DNA from: Dromaius novaehollandiae
Lineage: Eukaryota > Chordata > Aves > Casuariiformes > Dromaiidae
Length of the DNA: 64,000 nucleotides
Assembly (NCBI RefSeq): GCF_036370855.1
Contig: NC_088103.1
Span: 6,635,404 to 6,699,403 of the forward strand
Reading direction: 5' to 3'
In this document: positions 51,501-61,999 of the stretch, in pieces
Numbering within the stretch: position 1 is the stretch's first letter
How the letters are laid out: every line of letters begins with the position of its first letter
Notes under the pieces: model-generated
What the model was told of the DNA's origin: nothing
The model's input: only the letters and a program-made list of their open reading frames with translations
The model's database searches: none
Translations under genes and position numbers: made by a program

Positions 51501-54500
51501 ACGTCAGAGCTCTTTGAATGCTTCCACATATAAGAAAATTATCCAGAGCCTGTTCCACTGTTACACTGATTTCTGGCCCATCAATGAAGTCACACTAAGT
51601 AGAAACAGCATGTGCTTAAGAGATAAGGTGGGCAGTTAGCACGTCAGTAAAGAAATATTACGCATACTAGTAAATAGGAGTTTGGCCACTGACTTTAGCA
51701 GCTCCAGGATTTCTGATCTCATTGCCCTGAAACCACATCAGGGCTTGGAGCCAAGATGAATGATTTCTTGCTGGGGAGGTGGGGGCTCCTGGGTGGATAA
51801 GGGAACGGGGGTGGAGGGGGCTGTACCAGCTAACTGAGGAAAGAACTAGGGTTTCAATAGATGGTTTTCCCAGTCTGGGCCAAATCACCTCCAATTCAGC
51901 CTGGAAATGTAGCTTTGATCATCAATATCCTCTGCAAAATGACTATCGGCCATAAAGACTTACTTTTTCACACAATGGTATAAGCTCATCTTCGAAGAGG
52001 TCTCGGGGCAGTTTCCCAATGAAGATCTCACAGCCCCTCTCTGGCGGAGGGCCGTCCCAGCCAGGTGGTGGGCCTCCATATTTTCTTTGCCCATTTTCCT
52101 GTTGTGGAGAAAAATAAAAGGATGGCTTAAAATATGCAGATTTTAAATGTGGATGTAATCCTCTCGACAAGGAACCCAGACTTTTGTCCAACTTGATGTG
52201 ACATAATAGACATACACCATTACCAGTGCATTACCAGGCAAGCACTCTCCTTTCCCATAACGAATAACTCTTTACAGACTTAAAATAGATGATACAGTGT
52301 GAACTGGCTGCCTCACTGATGTATCTATACTGAAAGACCTCAATATCCCTTTCAGTAGGACTGGTGATATACTGGAAAAGGGTTTGATCTGTACCTAGAT
52401 GAGTTTCACTAAGGAACATGCATCAGTGCGTTGAACAGGATGTTGTTTCAGCAACCCGATTTCTACTTCAGATGTCCAAGATGGAGACAGTCAAATACCT
52501 CCTTGGAAAATAGAGGTTTTCTCGGCTATGGGACGTGAACCCTTGTGGAATGTGTACTAGTTCTGGAATGTGTAATATGGCACTTGCAAAATGTACAAAT
52601 TGATTCTTCATCCAATTGTAAACATTGATTAGCAACGGTATGTCTCATATTTTAGTAATTCATGGAGATCTTCCTTCTGTATAGACCAAAGAAAAGGTAC
52701 CAGAAGAATCATGTTTGAAGGCAGAAAGGCTATGTAGAAGGAGAAGGCATCTGGACCTCAGGCACAGCTAACACAAAGGGGAAAAACAGAGATGGAAGTC
52801 ACAAGGGAAGAAATTACGAGAGAGATTTGGACAGAATGAAAAGTGGAGGGACGGTGCGAATGGATAGGAGCTGCCTTGCAGGCCAGCCAGGGAGCCTGAG
52901 ACATCATCAGTGGTAAGTGATGCTGGAAAGGAGAGCAGGCGTCTCACCACACTTGGAAAACGGTGTTTCCACCAGCAATTGGACTTGGCAAAGAGCCATC
53001 CACACCTGGCACAAGGCCTGGTGAGGACTTGGGCCTGGGGGCTGTCATGGAGGGATAGCGCAGGGGAAGACGTGATGGAGTTGGGCAAGAGCTTGGAAGT
53101 GACAGTAGGAGAGCGATGAGTTCTGGATGCGTAGTGACGCTTTTTCTGTGTTTCTTCTCACTGCATGCATGCTTCCTTGCTCAGCAGAGGAGATGTGAAG
53201 GAGAGAGCACAAGACATTCAGTGGGATGGAGGACACAAAACCTGGAGCAAGAAGGTCGTGCCAGAGTCCTGGTTTGCATCAGGTCTTGAAGGCACTCCGC
53301 ACCCAAAAAGCCACCCCAGGGAGTGCAGGTCCCAAAGCCAGGGCTGTGGTGAAGCCCTTTCTCTACCCATCTGGGATTTGAGAGAGAGCCTGGGAGGTGA
53401 CAAGGTAAGGAAGAGGAGAAAGAAACAGTCCGTTGGAGGGGAGATAGGAGGGTCATCAATAGGAAGAGGAGGCCAGGTGAGGGGCAGGAGAGCTCTCCCA
53501 CCAGGGACTGTCTGGGGAGTCACCTGGGATGATGCCTGCCTACCCAGCAGGGTAGGGAGCAAGTCTTGGCCCTGAATAATACCCAAAGATGTGAGAAACA
53601 GCCGATATTTCCACCTTTGCCTACATTTTTGCTAGATGGGTTTCTCTCTCTCTTCTCCCCTCCTGTTTTTTATCAACTTTTCTGCCTTTCTGGTTTTCTT
53701 CTTTCTCACATTTTCCCTCATCTTCCTCTCTACGTTTTTTCTTTTTCTCTCTTTCTCTTTTTTTCCTCTTTTTCTCTCTCTTCTCCCTCTTTCTCTCTCT
53801 TCTTCCTATTAATCTTTCTTTTTCCCCTCTCTCTCTCTTTCTCTTTCTCTCTCTCTCTAGCCCTCCTTGTCCTGCTGCAATGCCCTGTGACCAGAGGAGC
53901 TGGGAGTTTGCTCATTTGTCTGTTTTTGTCTCCCTCTTTCTGTTATCATTTCCCACTCTGGGAATATTCCAGGCAAGCGAACAACTGACTTGATGAATGG
54001 CTGACTTAAGATGACTGCCTGAACGAATTAAGCCTATAGCAAAGGCAGATCCTTGCAGGAAATTAGGACTAGAGCAAGAGCACATTCAATTTTCTTAAGC
54101 CTATACCTGGCCTTGAGTTATCCATGCCCATTCTTCACGTTATAAATGCTTTCAGCATAATGTTGGAGTCATAGGAATATTTGAATTTATGAAGGAACCC
54201 TCACAGGAAAGCAGACTGGAAGATCGTGAAGTTTCAGGCTGTTTTTCTGCCCCTAGGTTGGCTGCACTGAGCACATGGGTGGTGTGAGGTTTTCTGGCTG
54301 CCCCAAGAATTGCGAAATGTCTTTCGATCTATTTGTTAGGTGAAGACAAAATGTCACGGTTGTGTCATGTGTTGCAGTCAACCGTAATCTTCATTGGCAC
54401 ATCAGCCGGAGGAAGGAGCTGGTCATTGAAAGAAATGCTGATTTCACGTTTAATGGGCTGAAAAGGGCTAGGGGAGATTTACCATCCCACTTGTAAACCA

Positions 54501-55951
54501 AGTGAGAGAAAAATCAATCAGTTAATTTTTTCATTCTGTCAATATATGTGGGAGCTTGTGTGTGAGGAGACTCAGCAAAAAATAAAATCGTCTTTCTATC
54601 TGCAGTGGCTTCGTATGTGGCCTGAAGGCAGCATCTAAATGGGCTCGTCTTCACAATCTGGCTGGAGGGAAGGAGGATCTGTGTTGTCCTCTTTGCCAAG
54701 ATGAGCAACCCTGGTACATGTTAAGCAAGGAGGTGTTTGGCTCAACGATAAGTAGGCTGGAAAAAAGGCACGGAGAGATGGAAAAGGGAAATGAGGAGGA
54801 CAAAAGAGAAAATGGTAAACTCGAAAGAAAGGGCAAAGGTGGGGAGAAAGAAGATGATCATGGTGTGTTTGTGTGGGGGGGAAATCTGTGACTCAGAAAT
54901 GAGCCATTGCCAGATGTAGGTGACTCTGAAAAACAGAAGATGAAGAACGCCCCAGCAAATATAAGACACAGAGAAGCAATGTCACCTCCTGTGTACAGAA
55001 TGGCATAAAGGGCCTCAAGTGCAACAAACCCAGCTGCTGGCCTAGTCTGAGGGTGCGCACAGGTTTAAGGGCTATGTGAAAATACTTTTCCCCAAAATGT
55101 CAATTTTTGCTTTGGGCTGTTGTGCCCTCTAGTGCCAAGTCAAGAACGGCAAAGTTCAAGACAACGACCTTCCTAAAACTGACTGTTTTCAATCACTGCT
55201 TCTTAGAGAATGCAAGGCCGGTCATACTATTGCCTAATGCTTTTGAAAAATTAATTTTTTGGGGGTGTGCTTAACTAAGAAAGACTTGCTGAGATGGCTT
55301 TGGAGGGATCTTCCTGTTCTCCATCTGCCCGGACCAGAGGAGGCTTTCTGCTCAAGAGACCTTGCAGACCCAGCCCGGGAGCAAACCCTTGGCTATCGGG
55401 CAGGTAAGGTACTTTCTCATGTGTATTTGTGTATGTGAGTGCAGTATGAAATGCAGACCTGGCAGTCACGCATCAGGCTTTTTACGGCCAAGGCTGGGCC
55501 TAAGCTCGTCAGAAACTCTGAGGCGTTTAATGGGCTTTCTCTCCAATGCAGTCAAGACTTATACACAGCAATGCCCACCCTTCCCAAGACTAAGCCGTGC
55601 TCAGTTTTTGTTTCCTGTTTATCGTAATCACATTGGGCGAAGAATTCCTGGAGGAATACTATCTGCTTTATAAAAGACAGCATCTATTACACATTTTAAC
55701 GTCGTACATCTATTAGAGAAAAAGGGAGAGGAGAATCAGTGAGAAGCAAAGCTTCACACTTAGAGATTTGCTGCTCAAGCCCCTGATGCAATTTATCGAT
55801 TAGAGATGAAACCAGACACTGTGCAATAAAGGACGTGACCATGAGTTCCTACCTGGATCAAATTATATCCTGTTCGCTGAATTAATGCACGGAGGGCAGC
55901 TTCTTTCTGTGTGCCGGTCAATCCATCCCCGGATTTGTGATTTGATTCCAT
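33389..55951 (-). CDS. A1CF: APOBEC1 complementation factor (A1CF), complete gene, 11 coding exons
   Basis: A1CF is a nuclear/cytoplasmic hnRNP-like RNA-binding protein. In mammals it binds the mooring sequence of apolipoprotein B mRNA and docks the cytidine deaminase APOBEC1. Seen: eleven exons on the - strand join in phase to 1770 bases (589 residues plus stop). RRM1 has IFIGKL (58-63) and RGYAFVTF (96-103). RRM2 has LFVGGI (138-143) and RGFAFVEY (179-186). RRM3 has ILYVRNL (232-238) and RDYAFVHF (266-273). A Tyr/Pro/Gly-rich linker and a [20 protein letters not shown] segment follow. A C-terminal dsRBD-like domain runs from about 450 to 525, and the tail ends DGYGAF. Human isoforms have 586 and 594 residues. 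The start [10 protein letters not shown] matches human. The gene is convergent with ASAH2. Exons are listed separately; coordinates span introns. Confidence 0.97.
34962..34979. repeat. Poly(T) run in A1CF intron 10
   Basis: About 18 T in a row on the + strand; on the gene's own strand it is poly(A). Confidence 0.9.
35300..35710 (+). repeat. CR1 LINE 3' fragment, about 400 bases
   Basis: In A1CF intron 10, antisense to the gene. It shows GAGATCTCCACCCTCGGGGA, TTGCCCAGACTCGCCTGGAC and GGCCCTGCTGTGAGCTGGGG in order. It closely parallels the copy at 43330-43475. Confidence 0.75.
35950..36083 (-). CDS. A1CF: A1CF coding exon 10
   Basis: Acceptor ATCCACAG|ACA and donor CCAG|GTATGT; residues 496-539. 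It encodes [35 protein letters not shown] and VPPAAPAFP. It completes the dsRBD-like fold and continues into the Ala-rich tail. Confidence 0.96.
36811..36947 (-). CDS. A1CF: A1CF coding exon 9 (dsRBD-like domain)
   Basis: Acceptor CTTCTAG|ATC and donor CCAT|GTACGT; residues 450-494. It encodes [39 protein letters not shown] and ASQNPA, the first part of the C-terminal double-stranded-RNA-binding-like domain shared with RBM46/RBM47/DND1 relatives. Confidence 0.97.
37810..37925 (+). repeat. CR1 3' terminus fragment
   Basis: In A1CF intron 8. GCCCAGAGCAACCTGCGGTA.. GACCAGAGACCTTAAAGGGT..TTCCAGCCTGAATCTTTTTG is a diverged CR1 3' end, sense strand. Confidence 0.6.
39515..39723 (-). CDS. A1CF: A1CF coding exon 8 (Gly/Arg-rich; tandem 24-base acceptor)
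   Basis: Acceptor ATTCCTAG|AAA and donor TCAG|GTACGT. It encodes [37 protein letters not shown] and [21 protein letters not shown] second in-frame acceptor, CTGTAG|GG, ends at 39700. Its use would remove exactly EIYMNVPV, the 8 residues that distinguish the long and short human isoforms. Confidence 0.96.
41941..42211 (-). CDS. A1CF: A1CF coding exon 7 (end of RRM3 and Tyr/Pro-rich linker)
   Basis: Acceptor GCGAAG|GTG and donor CGAG|GTAACT; 90 codons, residues 290-379. It encodes [49 protein letters not shown] and SIIRPPSVR. The acceptor tract is poor in pyrimidines close to the AG. The region overlaps the nuclear-localisation part known from mammalian ACF. Confidence 0.96.
43110..43207 (-). 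CDS. A1CF: A1CF coding exon 6 (RRM3 RNP1)
   Basis: Acceptor CCTGTAG|GTG and donor GAAG|GTAAAG; residues 258-289. It encodes [20 protein letters not shown] and [12 protein letters not shown], with the RNP1 of RRM3. Phase 1 in, 0 out. Confidence 0.97.
43330..43475 (+). repeat. CR1 3' fragment
   Basis: In A1CF intron 5, just beyond exon 6. GGGATCTCCATCCTCAGGGG, TTGCCCAGACTCACCTGGAC and GACGTTGGCCCTGCTGTGAG parallel the copy at 35570-35690. Confidence 0.75.
46503..46667 (-). CDS. A1CF: A1CF coding exon 5 (RRM2 end, RRM3 start)
   Basis: Acceptor TTTAAAG|GG and donor CAAG|GTAGGA; residues 203-256 plus split codons. It encodes [38 protein letters not shown] and EKEFNNIKQ. Gln256 replaces the Pro of human KPGAVERV. 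Confidence 0.97.
48216..48518 (-). pseudogene. Unrecognised 101-codon open frame in A1CF intron 4, possible gene remnant
   Basis: On the A1CF strand a frame stays open for 101 codons between stops at 48519-48521 and 48213-48215. It has no ATG at its start. The product has coding-like composition, with segments such as [18 protein letters not shown] and an acidic run [17 protein letters not shown]. After the first stop the same frame continues as [18 protein letters not shown] for 25 codons before another stop at 48135-48137. No A1CF family match exists and the splice context is absent. I do not recognise the parent protein. It could be a decayed processed pseudogene, part of an unlisted transposon, or chance. 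Confidence 0.3.
49594..49832 (-). CDS. A1CF: A1CF coding exon 4 (RRM2)
   Basis: Acceptor TATGCAG|GAA and donor CCAG|GTTAGT; residues 123-201 with split codons at both ends. It encodes [35 protein letters not shown] and [20 protein letters not shown], essentially the whole of RRM2. Confidence 0.97.
51278..51408 (-). CDS. A1CF: A1CF coding exon 3 (RRM1 RNP1)
   Basis: Acceptor TTTCCAG|ATT and donor TTAG|GTAAGC; residues 79-121 plus part of Arg122. It encodes [20 protein letters not shown] then [15 protein letters not shown], including RNP1. Phase 0 in, 2 out. Confidence 0.96.
51964..52098 (-). CDS. A1CF: A1CF coding exon 2 (start of RRM1)
   Basis: Acceptor CAACAG|GAA and donor GAAAAA|GTAAGT; 45 codons, residues 34-78. 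It encodes [15 protein letters not shown] and [20 protein letters not shown], with the RNP2 motif of RRM1. Confidence 0.97.
53640..53859. repeat. Long polypyrimidine (C/T) tract in A1CF intron 1
   Basis: Nearly uninterrupted C/T on the + strand. Pure pyrimidine runs are 53735-53807 (73 bases) and 53813-53858 (46 bases), separated by ATTAA. The open frames through it are low-complexity artefacts. Confidence 0.95.
55853..55951 (-). CDS. A1CF: A1CF coding exon 1 (ATG at 55951)
   Basis: Encodes [20 protein letters not shown] then [13 protein letters not shown], 33 residues, nearly identical to human. Donor CCAG|GTAGGA, phase 0. Upstream on the - strand, GATTGCAG|TGAG gives a plausible acceptor, so the exon probably begins at 55996 with 45 bases of 5' UTR. 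Confidence 0.95.
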
Positions 55952-55996
55952 TGTGAGTGATTATCAGCAAAAAATCAGGTTAATTAGGGGTGCTCA
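55952..55996 (-). other. A1CF: Probable A1CF 5' UTR part of the start-codon exon
   Basis: Read on the - strand, a pyrimidine-containing tract ending GATTGCAG precedes base 55996, and no AG lies between it and the ATG. The true first exon and promoter must then lie further upstream (higher coordinates) and were not found. Confidence 0.5.
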
Positions 55997-58722
55997 CTGC
56001 AATCAAATTTAAGATAAATTAAATAAATTAATACAGCTAGGAGGAGAAAGTCCACCCTCCTGAGAAAGTTAACGGGCTCATTCTCCTAAATCAATAATTT
56101 TGAGATTAAAAAAAACTAAAAAACCCCACAGACTCTGTGGAGAAAGCAAAATTATCCCCCTCTTACATGTTGCATGAAAATAAATAGCATTTAAGCCCAC
56201 AATTCATTTTTGGACAGCACTCTAGTACGACGCAGAGGGATACTGTAACACGTTCGTGCTCGTGTCTAAAAGGAGACACATCTAAGATACCTAATCCCGC
56301 ACCAACTACATGCGGATGGAGTCCTTCATGCCATGGTGTCCAGCTGATGCTGGGTGGGGAATCTGGCATGAGCCAAGGAAGGTACTTTAGAAAAGATGTG
56401 GTCTGTTTCCAGAAACCAGGAACATGGAGAACTTCAGATCTGTATCTACAGTCAGGGCTGGGACAGTCTTGGGTTCAGACCATTTGGTTCAGAACTGTAG
56501 TTTTGGGTCATGTCTAATTAGAGAACTTTTTTAAGTTTAGTTTTTGGGCTGAAAAAACTGTAAAGGCAAAATCTGAATCGGAACTGGGCCATGCACACAG
56601 ATTTTGCTGCACGCTGAGCTTTGTCTTGGTGCACGCAAGTAGCATTTGCACGAGTACATACAGAAGTAGGTCTGCAGGTACAAAGCTGAGCTTTAGGACT
56701 TGTGAAACCACTACTGGCTGATGCTGAATACCAGCAAGAGCAAAACTATTGTGTGCTCTGAGAGCTCCTGCCCAGTTCATCCACCGAATTGCTTGCTCAG
56801 GTGCTTGTAGTTGGGGCACGTGCTGTGGGCAGGCAGGACCAAGAAACAAGTTTGAAAACCTTAGCACTGATATGCGTCCATCCTAGCCAAAGTCAAAAGA
56901 AGTCTGAAAGAGGCGGAAGGGAGAAGAGAAGGTTTCTCAGCGGCAGATCTAGCTAAGCGCACCAATTATAAGTTAAAACAACGCTGCACGCTTAGAAACT
57001 CCACAGTATCATGCAATAATCAATCCAGCTATGCGGTAGTCCTTGTTCAACGTGCTCTGAAGGCACAACTTCACACGGCGATCAAGCCCTGCTTGCTTCT
57101 TTTCCCCTTTTGACGTGCACGATGTCTATGGCCTTCCCACTCTTCCTACCTTCCTCCCCTGTGCAAGACCCACTCCCTGCTGAAAGCCGCTGCTGCCCCA
57201 TGTGCCACGTCACTGTATTAAAATGCAACACATCCTTGCAAGAGCCTCATTTGGGCAGAAAAGCCACTTGGCTTGGCTTGACCATCTCAAGCTGGAGGCT
57301 GCAAATCATCTCCTAGGCTTCGTAGCAGGAAACGGCTCAACGGTGCCATCCAAAATTGTTATTTTTGCCTTCAGTCTGAGCCTGAGCTGAACCCTCTGAG
57401 GCAGAGAAAAGCATCCATAACTGCCGGGATGACTTAGAGAGCAAATAGGGCCAAAACAGGCCGGGGTGGGTGTAACAGGGACACACAGCGGGTGTGCGGG
57501 AATGGTCTTTCCCGGGAAGGGGAAGGGTGGGAGGAAGGGAAAATCCGGAGGAACAGAAGAGGGAGAAGGGAAGGGGGGGTGGATTGCTGCAGTTGTGCTG
57601 TGAGCTGATACCAAATTTGGAGGAGAGGGCTCCCCTGAATCCCCCAGTACAGAGGGTTTTTTGGTGTATATAACATGAGCTTTTCACATAAAGAAATGCA
57701 GCTGAAGAAGTGCAATGTATCTGACTACGGCAGCGCTTCCAAACATGTGCTCGCACTACAGAAATCACAGAAACAACGTTTTCTAAGAACTGCCTGTTTA
57801 ACACCAAAATCTTTTATTATCACAGGCTGCTTTTGGGGTTTGTTGAGGAATAGTTAAGGTTTGAGATTGGCCGCTTTGCATTTGGACATCTCTCGCTCTG
57901 CGCTCCTGCATCTGTACATCCCGTTAAAACTTAAGTAGGTGCCTAAATTTAAGTAGAAGGATTATTTGCAGTGCTGAAAGTCAGACATGTGCTTAGGTCC
58001 TTGTAGTGCTGGGGTGTAACTCCGACCCTGCCACACTGTGCTGCAGAGGCTGCAACAGAAATACTTGGAAATAGAGACATCCCTGGAATGCCATATAATA
58101 GTTATTTATTGCTCAGGTTTCTGAGACTCTTCTGATTCTTTTTTTCATTGTGTTCACAGGATCTCCAGTGTTTTAATCGCTACCAGTGTGCAGGGGCTGG
58201 GAGATGGATTGAGCAATGCAATAGGTCTCTCCCACCTCTAATTGCAAAATGAGTGTTTTCTGCAGTGGCTGGAGCCTGATTGTATTTTTGGTTTATTTTT
58301 CATAGAATCAGATATATATTTAGGCAAGTTCGATTTTTTTTTTCCTGTTTTCATGTCCTTTGAATTAGGATTCAGCTGGCTTCGGGGGTTTATTTAACAT
58401 CTGGGAAAACGTGGAGTGAATCCATGAGGAAATATATAATGTGCTTTGTCATGGAGACTTGGAGGTTGCTCCCTGGCTGGCGTACGTCCAGCGCATGACC
58501 CAACTTCGTGTTTTTCTTCTGCCGCACCGAGGTCAGCGGCAAAGCCCCGTCAACCCTCGTGGCGTGAGGAGGGCCAGGAGGGGTTTCGCCATCGCAAGCC
58601 GCAGTCCCGCAGCCTTGCGTCGCTCCCCCAGCAACTCACCCAGAGCTTGGGTTCAGCACAACACGGGACAGGATTAGCAAGCTGACACGGAAAAATGAAT
58701 TGGACGTTTTCCCAGGCTAATT

Positions 58723-58741
58723 AAAAAAAAAAAAAAAAAAA
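58723..58741. repeat. Poly(A) run
   Basis: Nineteen A in a row. No retroposed gene is recognisable before it. Confidence 0.9.
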
Positions 58742-60261
58742 CCCTTAAGAGCGTATTGTACGCATTTGCTCCGAATCAGCTGATCAGCGGTTGCTCAAAG
58801 ACAACAATTAAAAACAAAATTGGCTTTGGATCCTTCGGTCCTTTAGCCACTTCTGATGGCTTTATAAGCAAGAAAACCTTCTGAAAGACATAGTTTTGGC
58901 TACTTAAACACGTAAGCAAATGGCAGAAACAGACTGAAGGCCGTGTCCGCTGTGGGGTGCTTCATGCTCACGTCGTGCACAGCAAGTCCCTTGGGCTGCA
59001 AGCGCGCGGCCGCGTGGGACTGGGCCTCCCCTGCTCCACACAGAGCGATTCTATACGTGCCCCATCCAGGAAGGTGCTGGTGTAGCTGCTTCATACGAGG
59101 TACTGAGAAGGGAATTGTTTGCAGGATCTGCCCTAGAAAAGTGAGTCACGCTGGTAGCCCTGGCTCTCCCGTCCCGTAGCAACGCTGTCGTTCTCGGGGA
59201 TGCAAGGGGAAAGGCTCAGCAAGAGATGGCTGTGCTCCCAGATACCCATAATATTCACGGACTTAGATTTCATTAGAGCCGGGCAAATTAGCCCATAACA
59301 GCCCCAGGAGGTCACTCAAAGCTTTAAGCTGTTCCAGTGGCAGGAGGTTATGTCCCACCCCTGGTGCCGGGGGGGTCATGCACAAGATTGTCTCCTCCAC
59401 GCTGTGGCAGATACATCGATGCTGCAGGCACAGGAGCAAGGACAAGGGCAGTCAGCCCGCCGTGCTGCTGCAGCCGCCCTCTTCCCAACACCGAGGTTAC
59501 CCCAGGTGTCGATTTTGCCTCCGTAATCGGAGCACAGACGTAGACATATTGCCAGCCAGCAGGTCTACCCGCCGCGGGTGTTGCATCCTTGCGCCCAGAC
59601 GGGTTTCCATAGCAGCTGAAGTTTTCAGGTTGCTGCCTGTCCTGAGCAGTGACCTAGATAGAAAACTAGTGTAAAAGGCCTTTTTTCCCCCGTCACGACG
59701 ACTGTTTCATGCCATGCTTTCTGATGAGCCAGCCAGCTTAGCCAGCTCCTTTGAATATATTTGCATGCAGAACCGTAAATGCTGCGTGCCTCCTCCTCCT
59801 GGGACGCATATCATGTACTTCTTGAACGCAGGCATCCAGAAAGCTGTGTTATTTCCAGCCAACATTTCAGTTGAGGAGATTGCTCCACGTTGAACAGCGA
59901 GCACAAATTGTGGGGGTCAGGGATAGCTCTGGACCATGCTTTTCCCAAACAGATGCATTTACAGGAGAAACAATATCCCTCTTCAGCTTCTGCCTTATTA
60001 GATAAGACCAGACAAGCTCTGCAGGTCTCTCTTCTTGTAAGATATCCTGCAAATTTTCGGCTGTTTTGGACCAAAATGTCTAGACATCTGCGTACGCCGG
60101 TGGAGAAGATATGTTCAAGTAATCTGCTAGAAATAACAGAGCAAGAACGTTCAAGGCTGTATTAATCACAGTGACTGTGGAATCCGATGTTGAAGATTTC
60201 CATGGATTTTTTTTAAAAGCGCTAGAGAAATTGGTTGTGGTGCTCTCAGGGGGTGTATTAA

Positions 60262-60417
60262 TGACGGCCCGGCCTTATCCCCCATCCTTGGAGATATTCA
60301 AAAGCCATCTGGACGTGGTCCTGGGCAATGTGCTCTAGGTGGCCTTGCTTGAGCAGGGGGTTGGACTGTGATCTCCAGAGGTCCCTTCCGACCTCAACCG
60401 TTCTGTGATTCTGTAAC
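60262..60417 (+). repeat. CR1 LINE 3' end, best preserved copy
   Basis: It reads CATCCTTGGAGATATTCAAA, AGCCATCTGGACGTGGTCCT, GGGGGTTGGACTGTGATCTC, CAGAGGTCCCTTCCGACCTC and ends ATTCTGTGATTCTGT-like. This is the textbook bird CR1 terminus with its octamer tail and the least diverged copy in the window. Confidence 0.88.
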
Positions 60418-60736
60418 CTGCGCCTAGCGCTTCCGTCACGCCACCTGAAAACCACCTTGCACGCTGGGGTCATGGCCCGCTCACCCCCCGAACGACACCT
60501 ACTTCTCAATTTGCTGCTAACGCCGGGTTTTGAGAAAGCGCTCCGACGGGCGGCAGTCCCACCTGCCAAGCGCTGAGGCTGCCTCAGCGGGATTAATGTG
60601 GTGCCCGTGCTGCAAATCGAGTGGCGACACGGTTTCGCCGCTTTATCGGAAAACGCCTCCCTTGGGAGCTGAATAAATGGTTATGTTTCTGCGACGGAAG
60701 GGGCTGGGCAGACAAGCAGCGTCTTGCACCGCTTTC

Positions 60737-60760
60737 CCCCCCGCCGCCGCCGCCGCCTCC
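60737..60760. repeat. CCG trinucleotide repeat
   Basis: CCCCCCGCCGCCGCCGCCGC at the GC-rich stretch upstream of A1CF; five to six CCG units. Confidence 0.85.
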
Positions 60761-61209
60761 GAATTTCAGCCGGCCTTGGCAGCCCGGTGAATGAGTAACA
60801 GAAATTCCCCCAGCGCCCGGGGTTTTTGTGACAGCCTCGCCGCCCTGAACGCTGCTGGCTCTCCTCTCCGCCTGGTCCAGCTGTAACCTGCCTTCCTTGA
60901 CCAGATGAGGTCTGAACGTCTTCTGTAGGGCGCTATTAATTCCCCACCTCCGCTGCCCCAAATCCACGTGTCAAGCAGTTGCATCAGGGCACTTCCAGTG
61001 TGCAGACCCCAAGCCGTGGTGGGAGCTTTCGTTTCCCAGCCTTGGGGGCTTCATCCCGTTCCTCTTCCTCCGCTCATCAGCCTCAGTCCTTGCACCGGTG
61101 CCTGTGTGCCGAGCTAATCTTTCTTTTTTTTTTTTTTTTGCAAGGGTAGCAGAGGAGAGCTGCTGCCACGGGACCTGGGGAAACACGACTACTTTCTCTG
61201 CTGCTTTGT

Positions 61210-61720
61210 TCCCTGAGTCATTAATCAATTAGCAGATACCTACTGACACGGGAAGGGGGGAAAACTCCCCTTTCCTACCCGCCGCTGGAAAGCGTTAACA
61301 ACTGTGGCAAGTTAAGGCAGTATTTTTAGCACTATTTAAAACCAAAATAACTCGGTAGAAGCAATTGTTCTGCAACCCAGTCATTTTCAGGCGCTTGGCC
61401 CTGAGGTTGCTTGCTGTTAATAATGAGCTCGATATAAATAATAAAAAAAAAATAGTTACGTTTTATTCAGGAGAACTTTATATTGAAATTAGGATCTTCA
61501 GAGCTGCTAAGTGCCTGGGTGCATTTCCTGTTTGATGTTCATTTTTGATGAAATTTGAAGCAATGCCACTTATTTATCATGGACACAGAGCCAAGAACAC
61601 TGTGCTATTACAAAAGGAGAGTATTATTTTTATTTTAAATAAGAGCATTGTTTAATTTGATTTTTTACTCTCTTCAGTGAATGCTACCATTTCTTTTAGG
61701 TTTCTATTCAAGCTGTAAAA
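61210..61720. promoter_or_regulatory. AT-rich motif block upstream of A1CF, candidate enhancer
   Basis: It contains GAGTCATTAATCAATTAGCA, GTTAACAACTGTGG and GTTAATAATGAGCTC (an HNF1-like half-site arrangement), with many other TAAT cores. It sits between the GC-rich stretch at 60,700 and the CpG-rich end of the window. A1CF is a liver/gut gene for which HNF1-type control is plausible, but this is inference. Confidence 0.25.
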
Positions 61721-61999
61721 CGCTGAGAAGAGTAAACGTGCTTTATGTGCAACGAACCCCGTACTGACAAACACCAAAATTACTATGATGATGTTGCACT
61801 TCTCCGCGACTGCTTCGCTGTGTGGTTTTTCTTGCTAACAGTATCCAGCACACACAGACTTTGATGCTCTCCGCTGTCTAGCCTAGGGCAAGATGAATCC
61901 GGGAGTGTTTATTCCACAAACGCGGTGGTTTTTGCTTTGCTCCGGGGTTTGTGCTTGCAAAAGGAGGAGCTGGTTTCCCAGGCTAAGGGATATCTCCCA

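Larger units (their letters stand above)
56000..61209. other. A1CF upstream region with no recognised coding exon
   Basis: Only the CR1 3' end at 60262, the poly(A) run at 58723 and the CCG repeat stand out. 5' non-coding exons of A1CF are expected somewhere here or beyond but none could be identified by eye. Confidence 0.5.

Noticed and set aside
53566..53988. 140-codon open frame rich in Leu, Ser and Phe
   Set aside because: It is a translation of the C/T tract and is low complexity.
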